A DNA stretch of 64,000 nucleotides from CALNXN01 sp942490645. GTDB lineage: Bacteria > Pseudomonadota > Alphaproteobacteria > Rhodobacterales > Rhodobacteraceae. Position numbers and translations under genes: made by a program. The notes under the pieces are model-generated. The model ran no database searches. It was not told the origin of the DNA and was given only the letters and a program-made list of their open reading frames with translations. Where the stretch lies: assembly GCA_942490645.1 (NCBI GenBank), contig CALNXN010000002.1, forward strand, positions 124,001-188,000. The letters run 5' to 3'. This document shows, piece after piece, positions 48,419 through 57,153 of this stretch (its first letter is position 1; every line of letters begins with the position of its first letter).

Positions 48419-49086
48419 GCCGGCTCCAGATAGCTTTGCCACAGATCCAGTACCACCTCGTCGCGCGGGTGTTCCGGATTGGCCCATAATTCCGACGCGG
48501 CAAAGGCCACGGCATAAAGCGGTTCAGGCGCTTCGCCCAGGCGGTGTGCTGCGCTGTCAGGCAGGACATGGCAACCATGATAGCGCACGACGCGGCCTTG
48601 CGCGCCCGCTGCATAGCGCGGCAGCCGGGTGTGCCCCCCTTCGACCAAACGGTTGGCGCTGATGCGCCGCGTGATGACAGTGTCGCCGGGGCGAAAGACG
48701 GCAGCCACATCGCTGGGTCGATCCGCTGGGCCGCCTGCTGCCAAAATGGGTCCAACGGCCTCCGGTTTCAGCGCCTTTTGTGCCAAAGGGCTGGGTGTGG
48801 GCGTGGCACCGGCCAGTTCCTCAGGGGTGACGGCATTCACTTCTACCAAGAGGTCTGCCAGCGCCGCGATCCACTTTTCATAGTATGAAAACCGAGCGTA
48901 GTCCTTGGGTGTCAATTGTTCACGGGCACGACGGCTGATGTCGATATTCCATTGGCCAAGCGTTCCGCAAGCCAGTGTCAGCGCCAGCGCGCGCGGGTGC
49001 CAGTCGGCATGGAACATGACGCCTTCCTCTTCGGGCACGACCGGTCCATCACCGAACCGCCCGCCCATGTCATGCACGCGGGTCAT
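48415..49086 (-). CDS. nthB: Nitrile hydratase beta subunit
   Basis: Structural beta subunit of nitrile hydratase, which hydrates nitriles to amides, 223 residues. Landmarks are MTRVHDMGGRFGDGPV at the start, YEKWIAALADLLVE, and the C-terminal SH3-like domain (FRPGDTVITRRISANRLVEGGHTRLPRYAAGAQGRV, YAVAFAASELW). It overlaps both neighbours by four bases. Confidence 0.96.
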   Translation of the reverse strand: MTRVHDMGGRFGDGPVVPEEEGVMFHADWHPRALALTLACGTLGQWNIDISRRAREQLTPKDYARFSYYEKWIAALADLLVEVNAVTPEELAGATPTPSPLAQKALKPEAVGPILAAGGPADRPSDVAAVFRPGDTVITRRISANRLVEGGHTRLPRYAAGAQGRVVRYHGCHVLPDSAAHRLGEAPEPLYAVAFAASELWANPEHPRDEVVLDLWQSYLEPA

Positions 49087-49700
49087 GGGGACGTCGCCAA
49101 ACCGGTACCGATCATCGAATCGCGCGTGACGAGGGCCATTAACGCGGCCTCGTCCATACCTTCGGTTCCTGCGGGGCGTTGCGGAATAACAAGATACCGC
49201 ACCTCGGCCGTGGAGTCCCAGACGCGCACGGCCGTGTCTTCGGGCAAAGTCACACCGAAATCCGCGAGCACCTTGCGCGGCTCTCGTACCGCACGCGCGC
49301 GGTAAGCATCCGATTTATACCAGCCCGGCGGAATGCCCAACAATGGCCACGGATAACAACTGCACAGCGTGCACACGACCATGTTGTGCACCTCGGGCGT
49401 GTTTTCTACCGCCACCATATGTTCGCCTTGACGGCCATAGTATCCCAGTTCTGCCACCACCGACGTTGCATCCTTCAACAATGCCGCGCGGAACACCGGG
49501 TCCGCCCACGCCTTGGCGACGACATGCGCGCCGTTTTTGGGGCCGATCTTGTTTTCATAGGTGTCGATGATGACATCCAAAGCCGCCGGATCGACCAACC
49601 CTTTGCGGGTCAGTATTGTTTCCAGCGCCTTCACCCGCAAGGCAGGGTCAGGCGGAAGCAGGCTGTGCGGGTGATCGTGGTCATGATGGTCATGTGGCAT
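49083..49700 (-). CDS. nthA: Nitrile hydratase alpha subunit, cobalt type
   Basis: Catalytic metal-binding subunit, 205 residues. The metal claw is VCTLCSCYPWP (Cys110, Cys113, Ser114, Cys115). Thr111 at the first variable position marks the cobalt class; iron enzymes have Ser there. The N-terminus is unusually His-rich (MPHDHHDHDHPHS), perhaps helping metal capture. The frame remains open for ~35 codons upstream without a start codon. First in the operon nthA-nthB-accessory. Confidence 0.96.
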   Translation of the reverse strand: MPHDHHDHDHPHSLLPPDPALRVKALETILTRKGLVDPAALDVIIDTYENKIGPKNGAHVVAKAWADPVFRAALLKDATSVVAELGYYGRQGEHMVAVENTPEVHNMVVCTLCSCYPWPLLGIPPGWYKSDAYRARAVREPRKVLADFGVTLPEDTAVRVWDSTAEVRYLVIPQRPAGTEGMDEAALMALVTRDSMIGTGLATSP

Positions 49701-50024
49701 GCCGTCATCTTGAAACCATTGGGCGTCCGCTGTCCAGCCTTTCGGATAACCCGCCTGAAACGCTGAAAACTTCTTGCGCGCATTTTTTGTGATTTCATGC
49801 TATGGTTGAACCCATGAAGCAGACCTGATGCGCCTCAATTCCAGGATAACCCTCTTAGAGCATGCGCGAGACAAAGATGCTTCGTCAGACCGCCGCCCTC
49901 GCGGCGGTCTTTGCCATCAGAGACCACACCCGAGCGAAGCGGCTAAAGGCGGAATCCTCCCTTGCGGCAAGAGGCAAACTTGCCTAGATACCCCCAAAGC
50001 AAAAATGAAAAGCCGCAGGTATTC
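49701..50024. other. Spacer between nthA and secG with a strong hairpin
   Basis: Divergent 324-base spacer. A perfect 10-bp stem (AGACCGCCGC / GCGGCGGTCT, loop CCTC) lies at 49887-49910, followed only by TTG, so it is a weak terminator at best; a short RNA or leader ending there is possible. A 36-codon frame at 49878-49988 starting MLRQTAALAAVFA covers the hairpin, with a poor ribosome site. TTGCGC and TGCTAT near 49775-49800 could be a promoter reading rightwards. I see nothing else. Confidence 0.4.
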
Positions 50025-50390
50025 ATGGAAAACGTCGTCCTGATCATCCACCTCATTCTCGCACTGGGATTAATCGGTGTTGTGCTGCTGCAGCGTTCCG
50101 AAGGTGGTGGCCTTGGCATGGGCGGCGGTGGCGGTGGAGCAAACGCGGGCCGCGCACCTGCAACTGCCATGAGCAAATTGACGTGGCTGCTTGCGATTGC
50201 GTTTATCTGCACATCCATCACGCTGACAATCATTGCGGCGCAAAACGCCTCGGGCACCTCTGTGGTCGATCGTTTGGGCGTCACACCGCCCGCCAGCACA
50301 GAAACGATTACACCCGAAGTACCCGCAGCGGATGCGCTCTTGCCACCTGCGGAAGGCGATAACGCACCGCTGGTTCCTTCGGCAGACTAA
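50025..50390 (+). CDS. secG: Preprotein translocase subunit SecG
   Basis: Small SecYEG channel subunit, 121 residues. Two membrane helices (~3-22 and ~52-71) flank a Gly-rich cytoplasmic loop (QRSEGGGLGMGGGGGG). The C-terminal ~45 residues are Pro/Ala/Thr-rich, longer than in E. coli but common in this order. ATG 50025 (MENVVLIIHL) gives the family start. Confidence 0.95.
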   Translation: MENVVLIIHLILALGLIGVVLLQRSEGGGLGMGGGGGGANAGRAPATAMSKLTWLLAIAFICTSITLTIIAAQNASGTSVVDRLGVTPPASTETITPEVPAADALLPPAEGDNAPLVPSAD

Positions 50391-50408
50391 AATCTGAACA
50401 GGCTGTCC

Positions 50409-50429
50409 CCGCCCTGCTCAGCAGGGCGG
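50409..50429. other. Hairpin between secG and pyrG
   Basis: Perfect 10-base arms CCGCCCTGCT / AGCAGGGCGG lie around a single C, 18 bases after the secG stop. No T run follows, so it may protect or process the secG mRNA and need not terminate it. Confidence 0.45.
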
Positions 50430-50611
50430 AGGAACACCCGACAACTACACCTAGATGCAAAGTCAGAATACGTAACATCATGTTGCGTGTGCCCTTGCCT
50501 TTACCATCCGAATCCATATAACCTTAAGTCCCGTGGTGCTGTGTTTTTTCGCAGCTATTGATTGCGGACTTTCCACATCTCGCAGGCACGCACGGGGGAC
50601 ATTCCGACACC

Positions 50612-52258
50612 ATGGCACGTTATATTTTCATCACCGGCGGTGTTGTGTCTTCTTTGGGCAAAGGGCTGGCATCGGCAGCTTTGGGCGCGTTGTTGCAGGC
50701 CAGAGGGTTTTCCGTGCGTTTGCGCAAACTTGACCCATATCTCAACGTCGATCCCGGCACGATGTCGCCGTTTGAACACGGCGAGGTGTTCGTCACCGAT
50801 GACGGCGCCGAGACAGATCTTGACCTGGGCCACTACGAGCGTTTCACCGGTGTGGCCGCGCGCATGACGGATTCCATCAGTTCCGGGCGGGTCTACTCCA
50901 CCGTGCTCGAAAAGGAACGACGCGGCGATTATCTGGGCAAGACCATTCAGGTGATCCCCCATGTGACCAATGAAATCAAAGAGTTCCTCGCCATTGGCGA
51001 CGATGAGGTTGATTTCATGCTGTGCGAGATTGGCGGCACTGTTGGTGACATCGAAGGGCTCCCGTTTTTTGAAGCCATCCGTCAATTCGCCCATGACAAA
51101 CCGCGCGGTCAGTGCATCTTTATGCATTTGACGTTGCTGCCTTATCTGGCGGCCTCAGGTGAGTTAAAAACCAAACCGACGCAGCACTCCGTCAAGGAAT
51201 TGCAATCCATCGGTATCGCCCCGGATATTCTGGTATGCCGATCCGAACAACCAATTCCAGAAAAAGAACGCGAGAAGATCGCGCTTTTCTGCAATGTGCG
51301 CAAAGAAGCCGTGGTGGCCGCCTATGATCTGCCTACCATTTATGACGCGCCATTGGCCTATCATGAACAGGGGTTGGATCAGGCCGTGCTGGACGCTTTT
51401 GATATCTCGCCCGCGCCCAAGCCCGATCTGACAGTGTGGCGTGATGTGTCCGACCGCGTGCACCACCCAGAGGGCGAAGTGCGTGTGGCCATCGTGGGCA
51501 AATACACCCAGCTTGAAGACGCGTATAAATCCATCGCAGAGGCACTGACCCACGGCGGTATGGCCAACCGCGTCAAGGTGCGTGTCGAATGGGTTGATGC
51601 CGAAATCTTTGACAGCGCCGATGATGTCGCGCCGCATCTGGAGGGGTTTCACGCCATTCTGGTTCCGGGTGGCTTTGGCGAACGCGGCACCGAAGGCAAG
51701 ATCAAGGCCGCAGAATTCGCCCGTACCCGCAAGGTGCCCTATCTGGGCATTTGTCTGGGCATGCAAATGGCTGTGATCGAGGCTGCGCGCAACGTGGCCG
51801 ACATAAAATCCGCAGGCTCCGAAGAATTTGATCACGAGGCCGGAAAAAAGCGTTTCGAACCTGTTGTTTACCACCTTAAGGAATGGGTGCAGGGCAACGC
51901 CAAAGTAACCCGCCGCGTGGGCGATGACAAAGGTGGTACCATGCGGTTGGGGTCTTATGATGCGGTGCTGAAAGATGGCTCCAAGGTGGCGGAGGTCTAT
52001 GGCAAGACCGCGATCGACGAACGCCACCGCCACCGCTATGAGGTCGACATCAAATACCGTGAACAGCTTGAAAACGCAGGCCTCGTATTCTCTGGCATGT
52101 CCCCCGACGGCACTTTGCCTGAAATCGTGGAGTGGCCCGATCACCCGTGGTTCATAGGCGTCCAGTTCCACCCAGAACTGAAATCCAAGCCTTTTGATCC
52201 ACACCCGTTGTTCAAGGATTTCGTCCGCGCTGCCAAAGAGATCAGCCGTTTGGTTTAG
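50612..52258 (+). CDS. pyrG: CTP synthase PyrG
   Basis: Converts UTP to CTP with glutamine, 548 residues. The N-terminal amidoligase domain starts ARYIFITGGVVSSLGKGLASAALG and has KLDPYLNVDPGTMSP and CEIGGTVGDIE. The C-terminal glutaminase has PYLGICLGMQMAVIEAARN with the nucleophile Cys, plus GVQFHPELKSKP. ATG 50612 gives the canonical N-terminus; an in-frame start 54 bases upstream was rejected. It follows secG in the same direction. Confidence 0.98.
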   Translation: MARYIFITGGVVSSLGKGLASAALGALLQARGFSVRLRKLDPYLNVDPGTMSPFEHGEVFVTDDGAETDLDLGHYERFTGVAARMTDSISSGRVYSTVLEKERRGDYLGKTIQVIPHVTNEIKEFLAIGDDEVDFMLCEIGGTVGDIEGLPFFEAIRQFAHDKPRGQCIFMHLTLLPYLAASGELKTKPTQHSVKELQSIGIAPDILVCRSEQPIPEKEREKIALFCNVRKEAVVAAYDLPTIYDAPLAYHEQGLDQAVLDAFDISPAPKPDLTVWRDVSDRVHHPEGEVRVAIVGKYTQLEDAYKSIAEALTHGGMANRVKVRVEWVDAEIFDSADDVAPHLEGFHAILVPGGFGERGTEGKIKAAEFARTRKVPYLGICLGMQMAVIEAARNVADIKSAGSEEFDHEAGKKRFEPVVYHLKEWVQGNAKVTRRVGDDKGGTMRLGSYDAVLKDGSKVAEVYGKTAIDERHRHRYEVDIKYREQLENAGLVFSGMSPDGTLPEIVEWPDHPWFIGVQFHPELKSKPFDPHPLFKDFVRAAKEISRLV

Positions 52259-52327
52259 CGCACATCACGGCGCGGCTCGGGCACTGTTGGCCAAACGACG
52301 CAATCTCTTCAAGTTCGGAAAGAACCG

Positions 52328-53104
52328 ATGCTCAGCTACCAACACATCTACCACGCGGGCAATCTGGCAGATGTGCACAAACACGCTCTGCTGGCATGGA
52401 TGCTTGCGTATCTGACCCGCAAGGACAAGCCGATCAGCTACATCGAAACGCACGCCGGGCGCGCGCTGTATGACCTGGATGCCGCGGAGGCACGCAAGAC
52501 CGGCGAAGCGCAGGCCGGTATCGCGCGGGTCGCGTCATGGTTTGCACCCGATCACCCCTATGCCCACGTGCTGGCGCAGGTTCACCAGGAATATGGCCCG
52601 AATTGCTATCCTGGATCGCCTTTGTTGGCGGCGCTGCTGCTGCGGTCAACCGACACTTTGCATCTGGCCGAACTGCATCCCGGCGAACACGCGGCGCTTG
52701 ATTTGGCAATGTCACCTTATGATGCCAAATGCTACGCCCGTGATGGGTTTGATCTGGCCCATTCGCTGACGCCGCCCACACCACGACGGGGCGCGCTTCT
52801 TATTGATCCGTCTTACGAAATCAAAACCGACTACGATGACATTCCGCGCCATATTGCACGGATCACCCGTGCATGGAACGTCGGGATCATTGCCCTGTGG
52901 TATCCGATTTTGACCAGCAACGCCCACACTTCCATGCTGCGCACGCTGTGTGCCGCCCACCCGGAAGCATTACGTCATGAGGTGCGATTCGCTCCAGCGC
53001 GTACAGGCCACGGCATGATCGGATCGGGGATGTTTATCATTCGGCCACCATTTGGCATGGCGGAGGAAGCCAATCGGCTGACTGCGCATTTCGAAAAACT
53101 CTAA
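52328..53104 (+). CDS. rlmJ: 23S rRNA (adenine2030-N6)-methyltransferase RlmJ
   Basis: A 258-residue SAM-dependent rRNA methyltransferase. It begins MLSYQHIYHAGNLADVHKHALLAWML, the RlmJ hallmark, with YIETHAGRALYDL and the catalytic IDPSYEIKTDY (the (D/N)PPY-type motif). A 70-base gap separates it from pyrG. Confidence 0.95.
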   Translation: MLSYQHIYHAGNLADVHKHALLAWMLAYLTRKDKPISYIETHAGRALYDLDAAEARKTGEAQAGIARVASWFAPDHPYAHVLAQVHQEYGPNCYPGSPLLAALLLRSTDTLHLAELHPGEHAALDLAMSPYDAKCYARDGFDLAHSLTPPTPRRGALLIDPSYEIKTDYDDIPRHIARITRAWNVGIIALWYPILTSNAHTSMLRTLCAAHPEALRHEVRFAPARTGHGMIGSGMFIIRPPFGMAEEANRLTAHFEKL

Positions 53105-53156
53105 GACGGGCAACACAGCGCTTTGCGAACCTGCATTCCCGTGGCATCATCGGTGC

Positions 53157-53807
53157 ATGCGACTGATCCTCACACTAGCGTTCACCTGCTTGGCCCGCAC
53201 AGCTTTGGCCTGCAACGCGCCGATTTGCATCGTGGACGCAGACGCGCTCGCGCTTACTCGGATCATCACCTTCGAAGACACGCTGGCAGGCCATGGTCCG
53301 GGCCATCAGATCGACGGCCTTTTGGTGCTCGAAGGTGCGCAATTCGGTGAACACTTCGCGGGTCAAACCCTGTTGCGAAACGGGGATTTTGACCAGGTGA
53401 GTGGGCCTGCCCTGAACCCGTTGACGCTGCTGTCCATAGATTCCGACACTGGCCTTGCCGTCGTCTTCATGTCAGGCAATCGGGTGCTGAACGGCTACGG
53501 TGCTGCGGGCTTTCCCAGACGGCACGCCCAAGGCGAAGGCGCCATTGCGTGGCTGTTTGACGATGATCAGTCAGCGGTATCGTTCCAGTTGCGCGGCGGA
53601 GAAGGCGGCGACGCGCAGGCGCTTTTTTTGCGACGCGACGGCAGTCAGATTGCAACGCTGGAACTTGGGCCGCTCGGTGAAGGAGAGATCGGCTTCGCAC
53701 GCGAAGGCGGCATCGGTGATATTGCCGGCATTGTGGTCACGAACACCGACCCGCAGGGTTTGGCGCTGGACAATATTCGCTTTGGCCGCGCGCCCGATCT
53801 GAGCTAG
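53157..53807 (+). CDS. Hypothetical secreted protein
   Basis: 216 residues with a short signal peptide (MRLILTLAFTCLARTALA). The mature part reads like a beta-sandwich extracellular domain: ITFEDTLAGHGPGHQIDGLLVLEGAQFGEHF near the start and IAGIVVTNTDPQGLALDNIRFG at the end, a pattern reminiscent of PEP-CTERM-type extracellular domains but with no sorting tail. Its function is unknown. It is followed ten bases later by the TerB pair. Confidence 0.72.
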   Translation: MRLILTLAFTCLARTALACNAPICIVDADALALTRIITFEDTLAGHGPGHQIDGLLVLEGAQFGEHFAGQTLLRNGDFDQVSGPALNPLTLLSIDSDTGLAVVFMSGNRVLNGYGAAGFPRRHAQGEGAIAWLFDDDQSAVSFQLRGGEGGDAQALFLRRDGSQIATLELGPLGEGEIGFAREGGIGDIAGIVVTNTDPQGLALDNIRFGRAPDLS

Positions 53808-53816
53808 AAGACCCTT

Positions 53817-54254
53817 ATGTTCGAACGTCTTTTCCCGCGCCGCAAACCTGATCCCAAACCTTTGCCGCAACCAACGCCGCAGCTGGCACTTGGGGCGCTT
53901 TTGGTGCGCGTCGCCTTTGCCGACAAGCACTATGAAGCCTCCGAAGTGGGCCAGATCGACCGCATTCTCGCGGCCACATTCTCGCTCAAGCCGATCGAAG
54001 CAGCCAAGCTACGCGCCACCTGCGAAGCGCTGGAGCGGCACGCACCCGGCACACCGGAATTCGCTGAAATTCTGCGCAACGAGGTTGACTACGCCGACCG
54101 CAAGGCGCTGGCCGATGCGATGTGGACGGTGGCGCTGGCGGATGGTGAACGTGACGACGCCGAAGAGGCCATGCTGTCAGAGATCGAAACAGCCCTCGGC
54201 CTCTCCGAGGACGACATTGCAGCGGCGCGCGCCAACGCCTTGCGCAGCAAGTAG
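53817..54254 (+). CDS. TerB-like protein (first of a tandem pair)
   Basis: A 145-residue, mostly helical protein of the TerB/tellurite resistance fold: LGALLVRVAFADKHYEASEVGQIDRIL, DYADRKALADAMWTVALADGERDDAEEAMLSEIETALGLS. The acidic residues in ADK.Y..SE and DGE.DDAE match the metal-binding positions of TerB. Other ter genes are absent, so tellurite resistance is not implied. A paralogue follows within 30 bases. Confidence 0.85.
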   Translation: MFERLFPRRKPDPKPLPQPTPQLALGALLVRVAFADKHYEASEVGQIDRILAATFSLKPIEAAKLRATCEALERHAPGTPEFAEILRNEVDYADRKALADAMWTVALADGERDDAEEAMLSEIETALGLSEDDIAAARANALRSK

Positions 54255-54282
54255 GCTTGGCAGCCCGGCCGTTGCCCCCTAT

Positions 54283-54732
54283 ATGGCGTTTATGTTTGGA
54301 GAATTTCTCAAGCGGCTGACGCAGCCCGATCCCGCCCCGCTCGCAGATGATGATGCGCGTCTTGCGCTGACCGCCCTTTTGGTGCGCATCGCAAAATCTG
54401 ATCACCACTATACCCCGGACGAAGTCGCGCGGATCGATGCCATCAGCGCCCGCCGCTACGGTTTGGATACCGAGGCCGCCCACGCCCTGCGCACGGAAGC
54501 CGAAGTGCTAGAGGCCGAAGCGCCCGACACGGTTCGCTTTACCCGCGCGATCAAGGATGCAGTCCCTTACGAGGCCCGCCTCGCCGTGATCGAAGCGCTG
54601 TGGGAGGTCGTGCTGGCAGATGGCACGCGCGCACAGGAAGAAGATGCGTTATTGCGGCTTGTGTCCAACCTGCTGGGCGTCACGGACCGCGATTCTGCCC
54701 TTGCCCGCCAAAGGGTCGACGCCAGCGCATGA
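54283..54732 (+). CDS. TerB-like protein (second of a tandem pair)
   Basis: 149 residues, clearly paralogous to the preceding protein: LTALLVRIAKSDHHYTPDEVARIDAIS and VIEALWEVVLADGTRAQEEDALLRLVSNLLGV. The two share organisation but limited identity, suggesting an old duplication. ATG 54283 or 54292 could be the start; neither has a strong ribosome site. Its TGA overlaps the PhnD-like ATG (ATGA). Confidence 0.82.
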   Translation: MAFMFGEFLKRLTQPDPAPLADDDARLALTALLVRIAKSDHHYTPDEVARIDAISARRYGLDTEAAHALRTEAEVLEAEAPDTVRFTRAIKDAVPYEARLAVIEALWEVVLADGTRAQEEDALLRLVSNLLGVTDRDSALARQRVDASA

Positions 54733-55469
54733 CCGCGAGCTTGCCCATGTACGACATGGCGAGCACACGGGCAGCCAATGACAGGCTTTGGACCTTGATC
54801 CGTGAACAGATCGGCAAGGGTCCGAAGGCACTTGACCGGGTGACGGATCCGCACGTCACGTGGGACGACCCAGACCTTGTACTCTCGCAGACCTGCGGCT
54901 TGCCGTATCGCAGCGAATTGCACAGCCATGTCACCCTCATTGGAACGCCCGACTATGGGTTGCGCGGCTGTCCACCGGGATACTACAAGTCCTACATCGT
55001 CGTACGCCGCGATGATCCGCGCGAACGGTTGACCGATTTCCGAGGCGCGGCCTTGGCGCGCAACGACGTGCGCTCTCAATCAGGTTGGGCCGCCATTGAG
55101 GGCCATTTGGCTGAAACCGGTGCAGGGTTTTCGTTCGTCGGTCATACACGCGACACCGGCGGGCATCGCGCCTCTGCTCAAGCCGTTGCATCAGGTCAAG
55201 CAGACGTCGCGGCCCTTGACGGCGTAACGTGGACACTGATCAAGCGCGAAGATCCCGTTGCACAGGATCTGCGCGTGCTTTGCAGCACCCGCCCTACACC
55301 TGGGCTGCCGCTGATCACCGCAAAGGGTACAGATCCCGCACCGCTTTTTACCGCCGTCCAAAACGCCATTGCGATGCTGAGTTTGCGCGACCGTGCAAAG
55401 CTGTTGATCAAGGGGATCGTACGTATTCCCGAGGCGGAGTACCTTTGCGAACCGTTGCCGCCAGCTTAG
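54729..55469 (+). CDS. PhnD-like phosphate/phosphonate-binding-fold protein without signal peptide
   Basis: A 246-residue protein with the PhnD/periplasmic-binding fold: DDPDLVLSQTCGLPYRSELHSHV, YYKSYIVVRRDDPRERLTDFRGAALARND, GQADVAALDGVTWTLIKRE, PGLPLITAKGT. Unlike transporter components it starts MTASLPMYDMASTRAANDRLW with no signal peptide, and no phosphonate permease or ATPase is adjacent. It may be a cytoplasmic sensor or scavenger, or the signal may lie outside the chosen start. It overlaps the second TerB gene by four bases. Confidence 0.78.
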   Translation: MTASLPMYDMASTRAANDRLWTLIREQIGKGPKALDRVTDPHVTWDDPDLVLSQTCGLPYRSELHSHVTLIGTPDYGLRGCPPGYYKSYIVVRRDDPRERLTDFRGAALARNDVRSQSGWAAIEGHLAETGAGFSFVGHTRDTGGHRASAQAVASGQADVAALDGVTWTLIKREDPVAQDLRVLCSTRPTPGLPLITAKGTDPAPLFTAVQNAIAMLSLRDRAKLLIKGIVRIPEAEYLCEPLPPA

Positions 55470-55530
55470 AAAAGCGCAGCCAACTGCCTTCCGTTTGGTC
55501 AATAGTGGATGGAAACGCACGATTTTTGAC

Positions 55531-55569
55531 CTTTGCGCGTTGCAAAGCGGCAAAAAATCTTTCCATATA
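55531..55569 (+). promoter_or_regulatory. Probable promoter with overlapping 17-bp dyad for the ABC transporter operon
   Basis: The dyad CTTTGCGCGTTGCAAAG (55531-55547) overlaps a -35-like TTGCAA (55540-55545). An 18-base spacer leads to a -10-like CATATA (55564-55569). The arrangement suits repression or activation by a dimeric regulator. No regulator gene is adjacent. Confidence 0.5.
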
Positions 55570-55599
55570 CCCCATCGAAACGTCCATCGGAATTTGCAC

Positions 55600-56376
55600 T
55601 TGTCCAGTTCAACGCCTGTTCTCGAAATCCAGAACCTGCACAAAGCCTACGGTGATCTGGAAGTCATCAAAGGTGTCAGCATCACTGCCCCCAAGGGTCA
55701 TGTCGTTTCGCTGATCGGGTCATCGGGATCAGGAAAATCAACTCTGTTGCGCTGCGCGAACCTGCTCGAAGACAGCCAGCAGGGCGAGGTGCTTTTCAAA
55801 GGCGAACCCGTCAAATGGAAGGGCCGTGGCCACGGGCGCCGACCGGCGGATGCCGCTCAGGTGCTGCGCATCCGCACCAACCTGAGCATGGTGTTTCAGC
55901 AATTCAATCTTTGGGCACATATGACGATCCTGCAAAACGTGATGGAAGCGCCTGTGACCGTTCTGAAACGTGATCGCAGCGCGGTGGAACACGCGGCGCG
56001 CGCTTATCTCGACAAAGTGGGGATCGGCGACAAATGCGATGCATACCCTGCTCAGTTGTCAGGGGGCCAGCAACAACGCGCCGCTATTGCGCGGGCACTT
56101 TGCATGGAGCCTGAGGCCTTGTTGTTTGACGAACCCACCTCCGCGCTCGATCCGGAGTTGGAGCAGGAAGTCGTCAGGGTCATCAAGGATCTCGCCGCAG
56201 AAGGCCGCACTATGATGATCGTCACGCACGATATGAAGTTGGCAGCTGATGTGTCGGACCACGTCGTCTTTTTGCATCAAGGGCTGATCGAAGAACAAGG
56301 GGCACCGGACATGTTATTCGGTGCACCCAAATCCGAACGTCTGCGTGGGTTTCTATCTGTCACACACGCTGCGTAA
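55600..56376 (+). CDS. Amino-acid/polyamine-type ABC transporter ATPase (HisP-like)
   Basis: Cytoplasmic ATPase of a polar amino acid uptake system. It has Walker A GSSGSGKST, Q-loop VFQQFNLWAHM, signature LSGGQQQR, Walker B LLFDEPTSALD and the switch His in VTHDM. I prefer TTG 55600 (258 residues), the normal family length. The in-frame ATG at 55495 would lie upstream of the predicted promoter and add 35 unrelated residues. A binding protein and two permeases follow. Confidence 0.9.
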   Translation: MSSSTPVLEIQNLHKAYGDLEVIKGVSITAPKGHVVSLIGSSGSGKSTLLRCANLLEDSQQGEVLFKGEPVKWKGRGHGRRPADAAQVLRIRTNLSMVFQQFNLWAHMTILQNVMEAPVTVLKRDRSAVEHAARAYLDKVGIGDKCDAYPAQLSGGQQQRAAIARALCMEPEALLFDEPTSALDPELEQEVVRVIKDLAAEGRTMMIVTHDMKLAADVSDHVVFLHQGLIEEQGAPDMLFGAPKSERLRGFLSVTHAA

Positions 56377-56410
56377 ACCCAAAAAACCTATTAAAAGGGG
56401 AGTATCACTC

Positions 56411-57145
56411 ATGAAAACGATCATCCTTGCGACAGCGGCACTCGCGCTGACGACGGGCATGGCGCTGGCAGACAGCCACGCCAAGACCATCCGGATGGGC
56501 ACCGAAGGCGCCTATCCTCCCTACAACTTCATCAATGACGCCGGCGAGATCGACGGCTTTGAGCGCGAGTTGGGCGACGAGCTGTGCCTTCGCGCCGAAT
56601 TGACCTGTGAATGGGTCAAGAACGATTGGGACAGCATCATTCCCAACCTCGTGTCCTCGAACTACGACACCATCATGGCGGGTATGTCCATCACGGACGA
56701 ACGCGACGAAGTCATTGATTTCACGCAAAACTACCAGCCCCCAGCGACCTCTGCCTATGTGGCGGCAGCCGAAGGCGTTGACCTTACGGGCGGTGTGATT
56801 GCTGCACAAACCGCGACCATTCAAGCGGGCCATGTGGCCGCTGGCGGCGCGACGTTGGTTGAATTCGCAACGCCCGAAGAAACCATCGCCGCTGTACGCA
56901 ACGGCGAAGCGGACGCGGTGTTGGCCGACAAGGACTACCTTGTGCCGATCGTCGAGGAATCGGCTGGTGCGCTGATGTTCGTTGGCCCTGATGTGCCTCT
57001 GGGCGGCGGTGTTGGCATGGGTGTGCGCGAAAGCGACACCGAGCTGAAAGAGAAATTCGACGCCGCCATCACGTCGATGAAGGCAGACGGAACTCTGAAC
57101 GCCATGATCATCAAGTGGTTCGGCGAAGGTGCCGCAACGTACTGA
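56411..57145 (+). CDS. ABC transporter substrate-binding protein, polar amino acid family
   Basis: A 244-residue periplasmic receptor with signal peptide MKTIILATAALALTTGMALA. The HisJ/ArtJ-type fold is shown by IRMGTEGAYPPYNFINDAGEIDGFERELGDEL, DTIMAGMSITDERDEVIDFTQNY and the final NAMIIKWFGEG. Acidic Asp/Glu-rich binding-lobe segments fit a basic ligand such as lysine/arginine/ornithine or a polyamine, but the ligand is not determined. AAAAGGGG precedes the ATG. A strong hairpin follows the stop. Confidence 0.92.
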   Translation: MKTIILATAALALTTGMALADSHAKTIRMGTEGAYPPYNFINDAGEIDGFERELGDELCLRAELTCEWVKNDWDSIIPNLVSSNYDTIMAGMSITDERDEVIDFTQNYQPPATSAYVAAAEGVDLTGGVIAAQTATIQAGHVAAGGATLVEFATPEETIAAVRNGEADAVLADKDYLVPIVEESAGALMFVGPDVPLGGGVGMGVRESDTELKEKFDAAITSMKADGTLNAMIIKWFGEGAATY

Positions 57146-57153
57146 CGACTATC

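Noticed and set aside
51164..52204. 346-codon minus-strand frame within pyrG
   Set aside because: Antisense shadow. pyrG motifs on the plus strand are complete.
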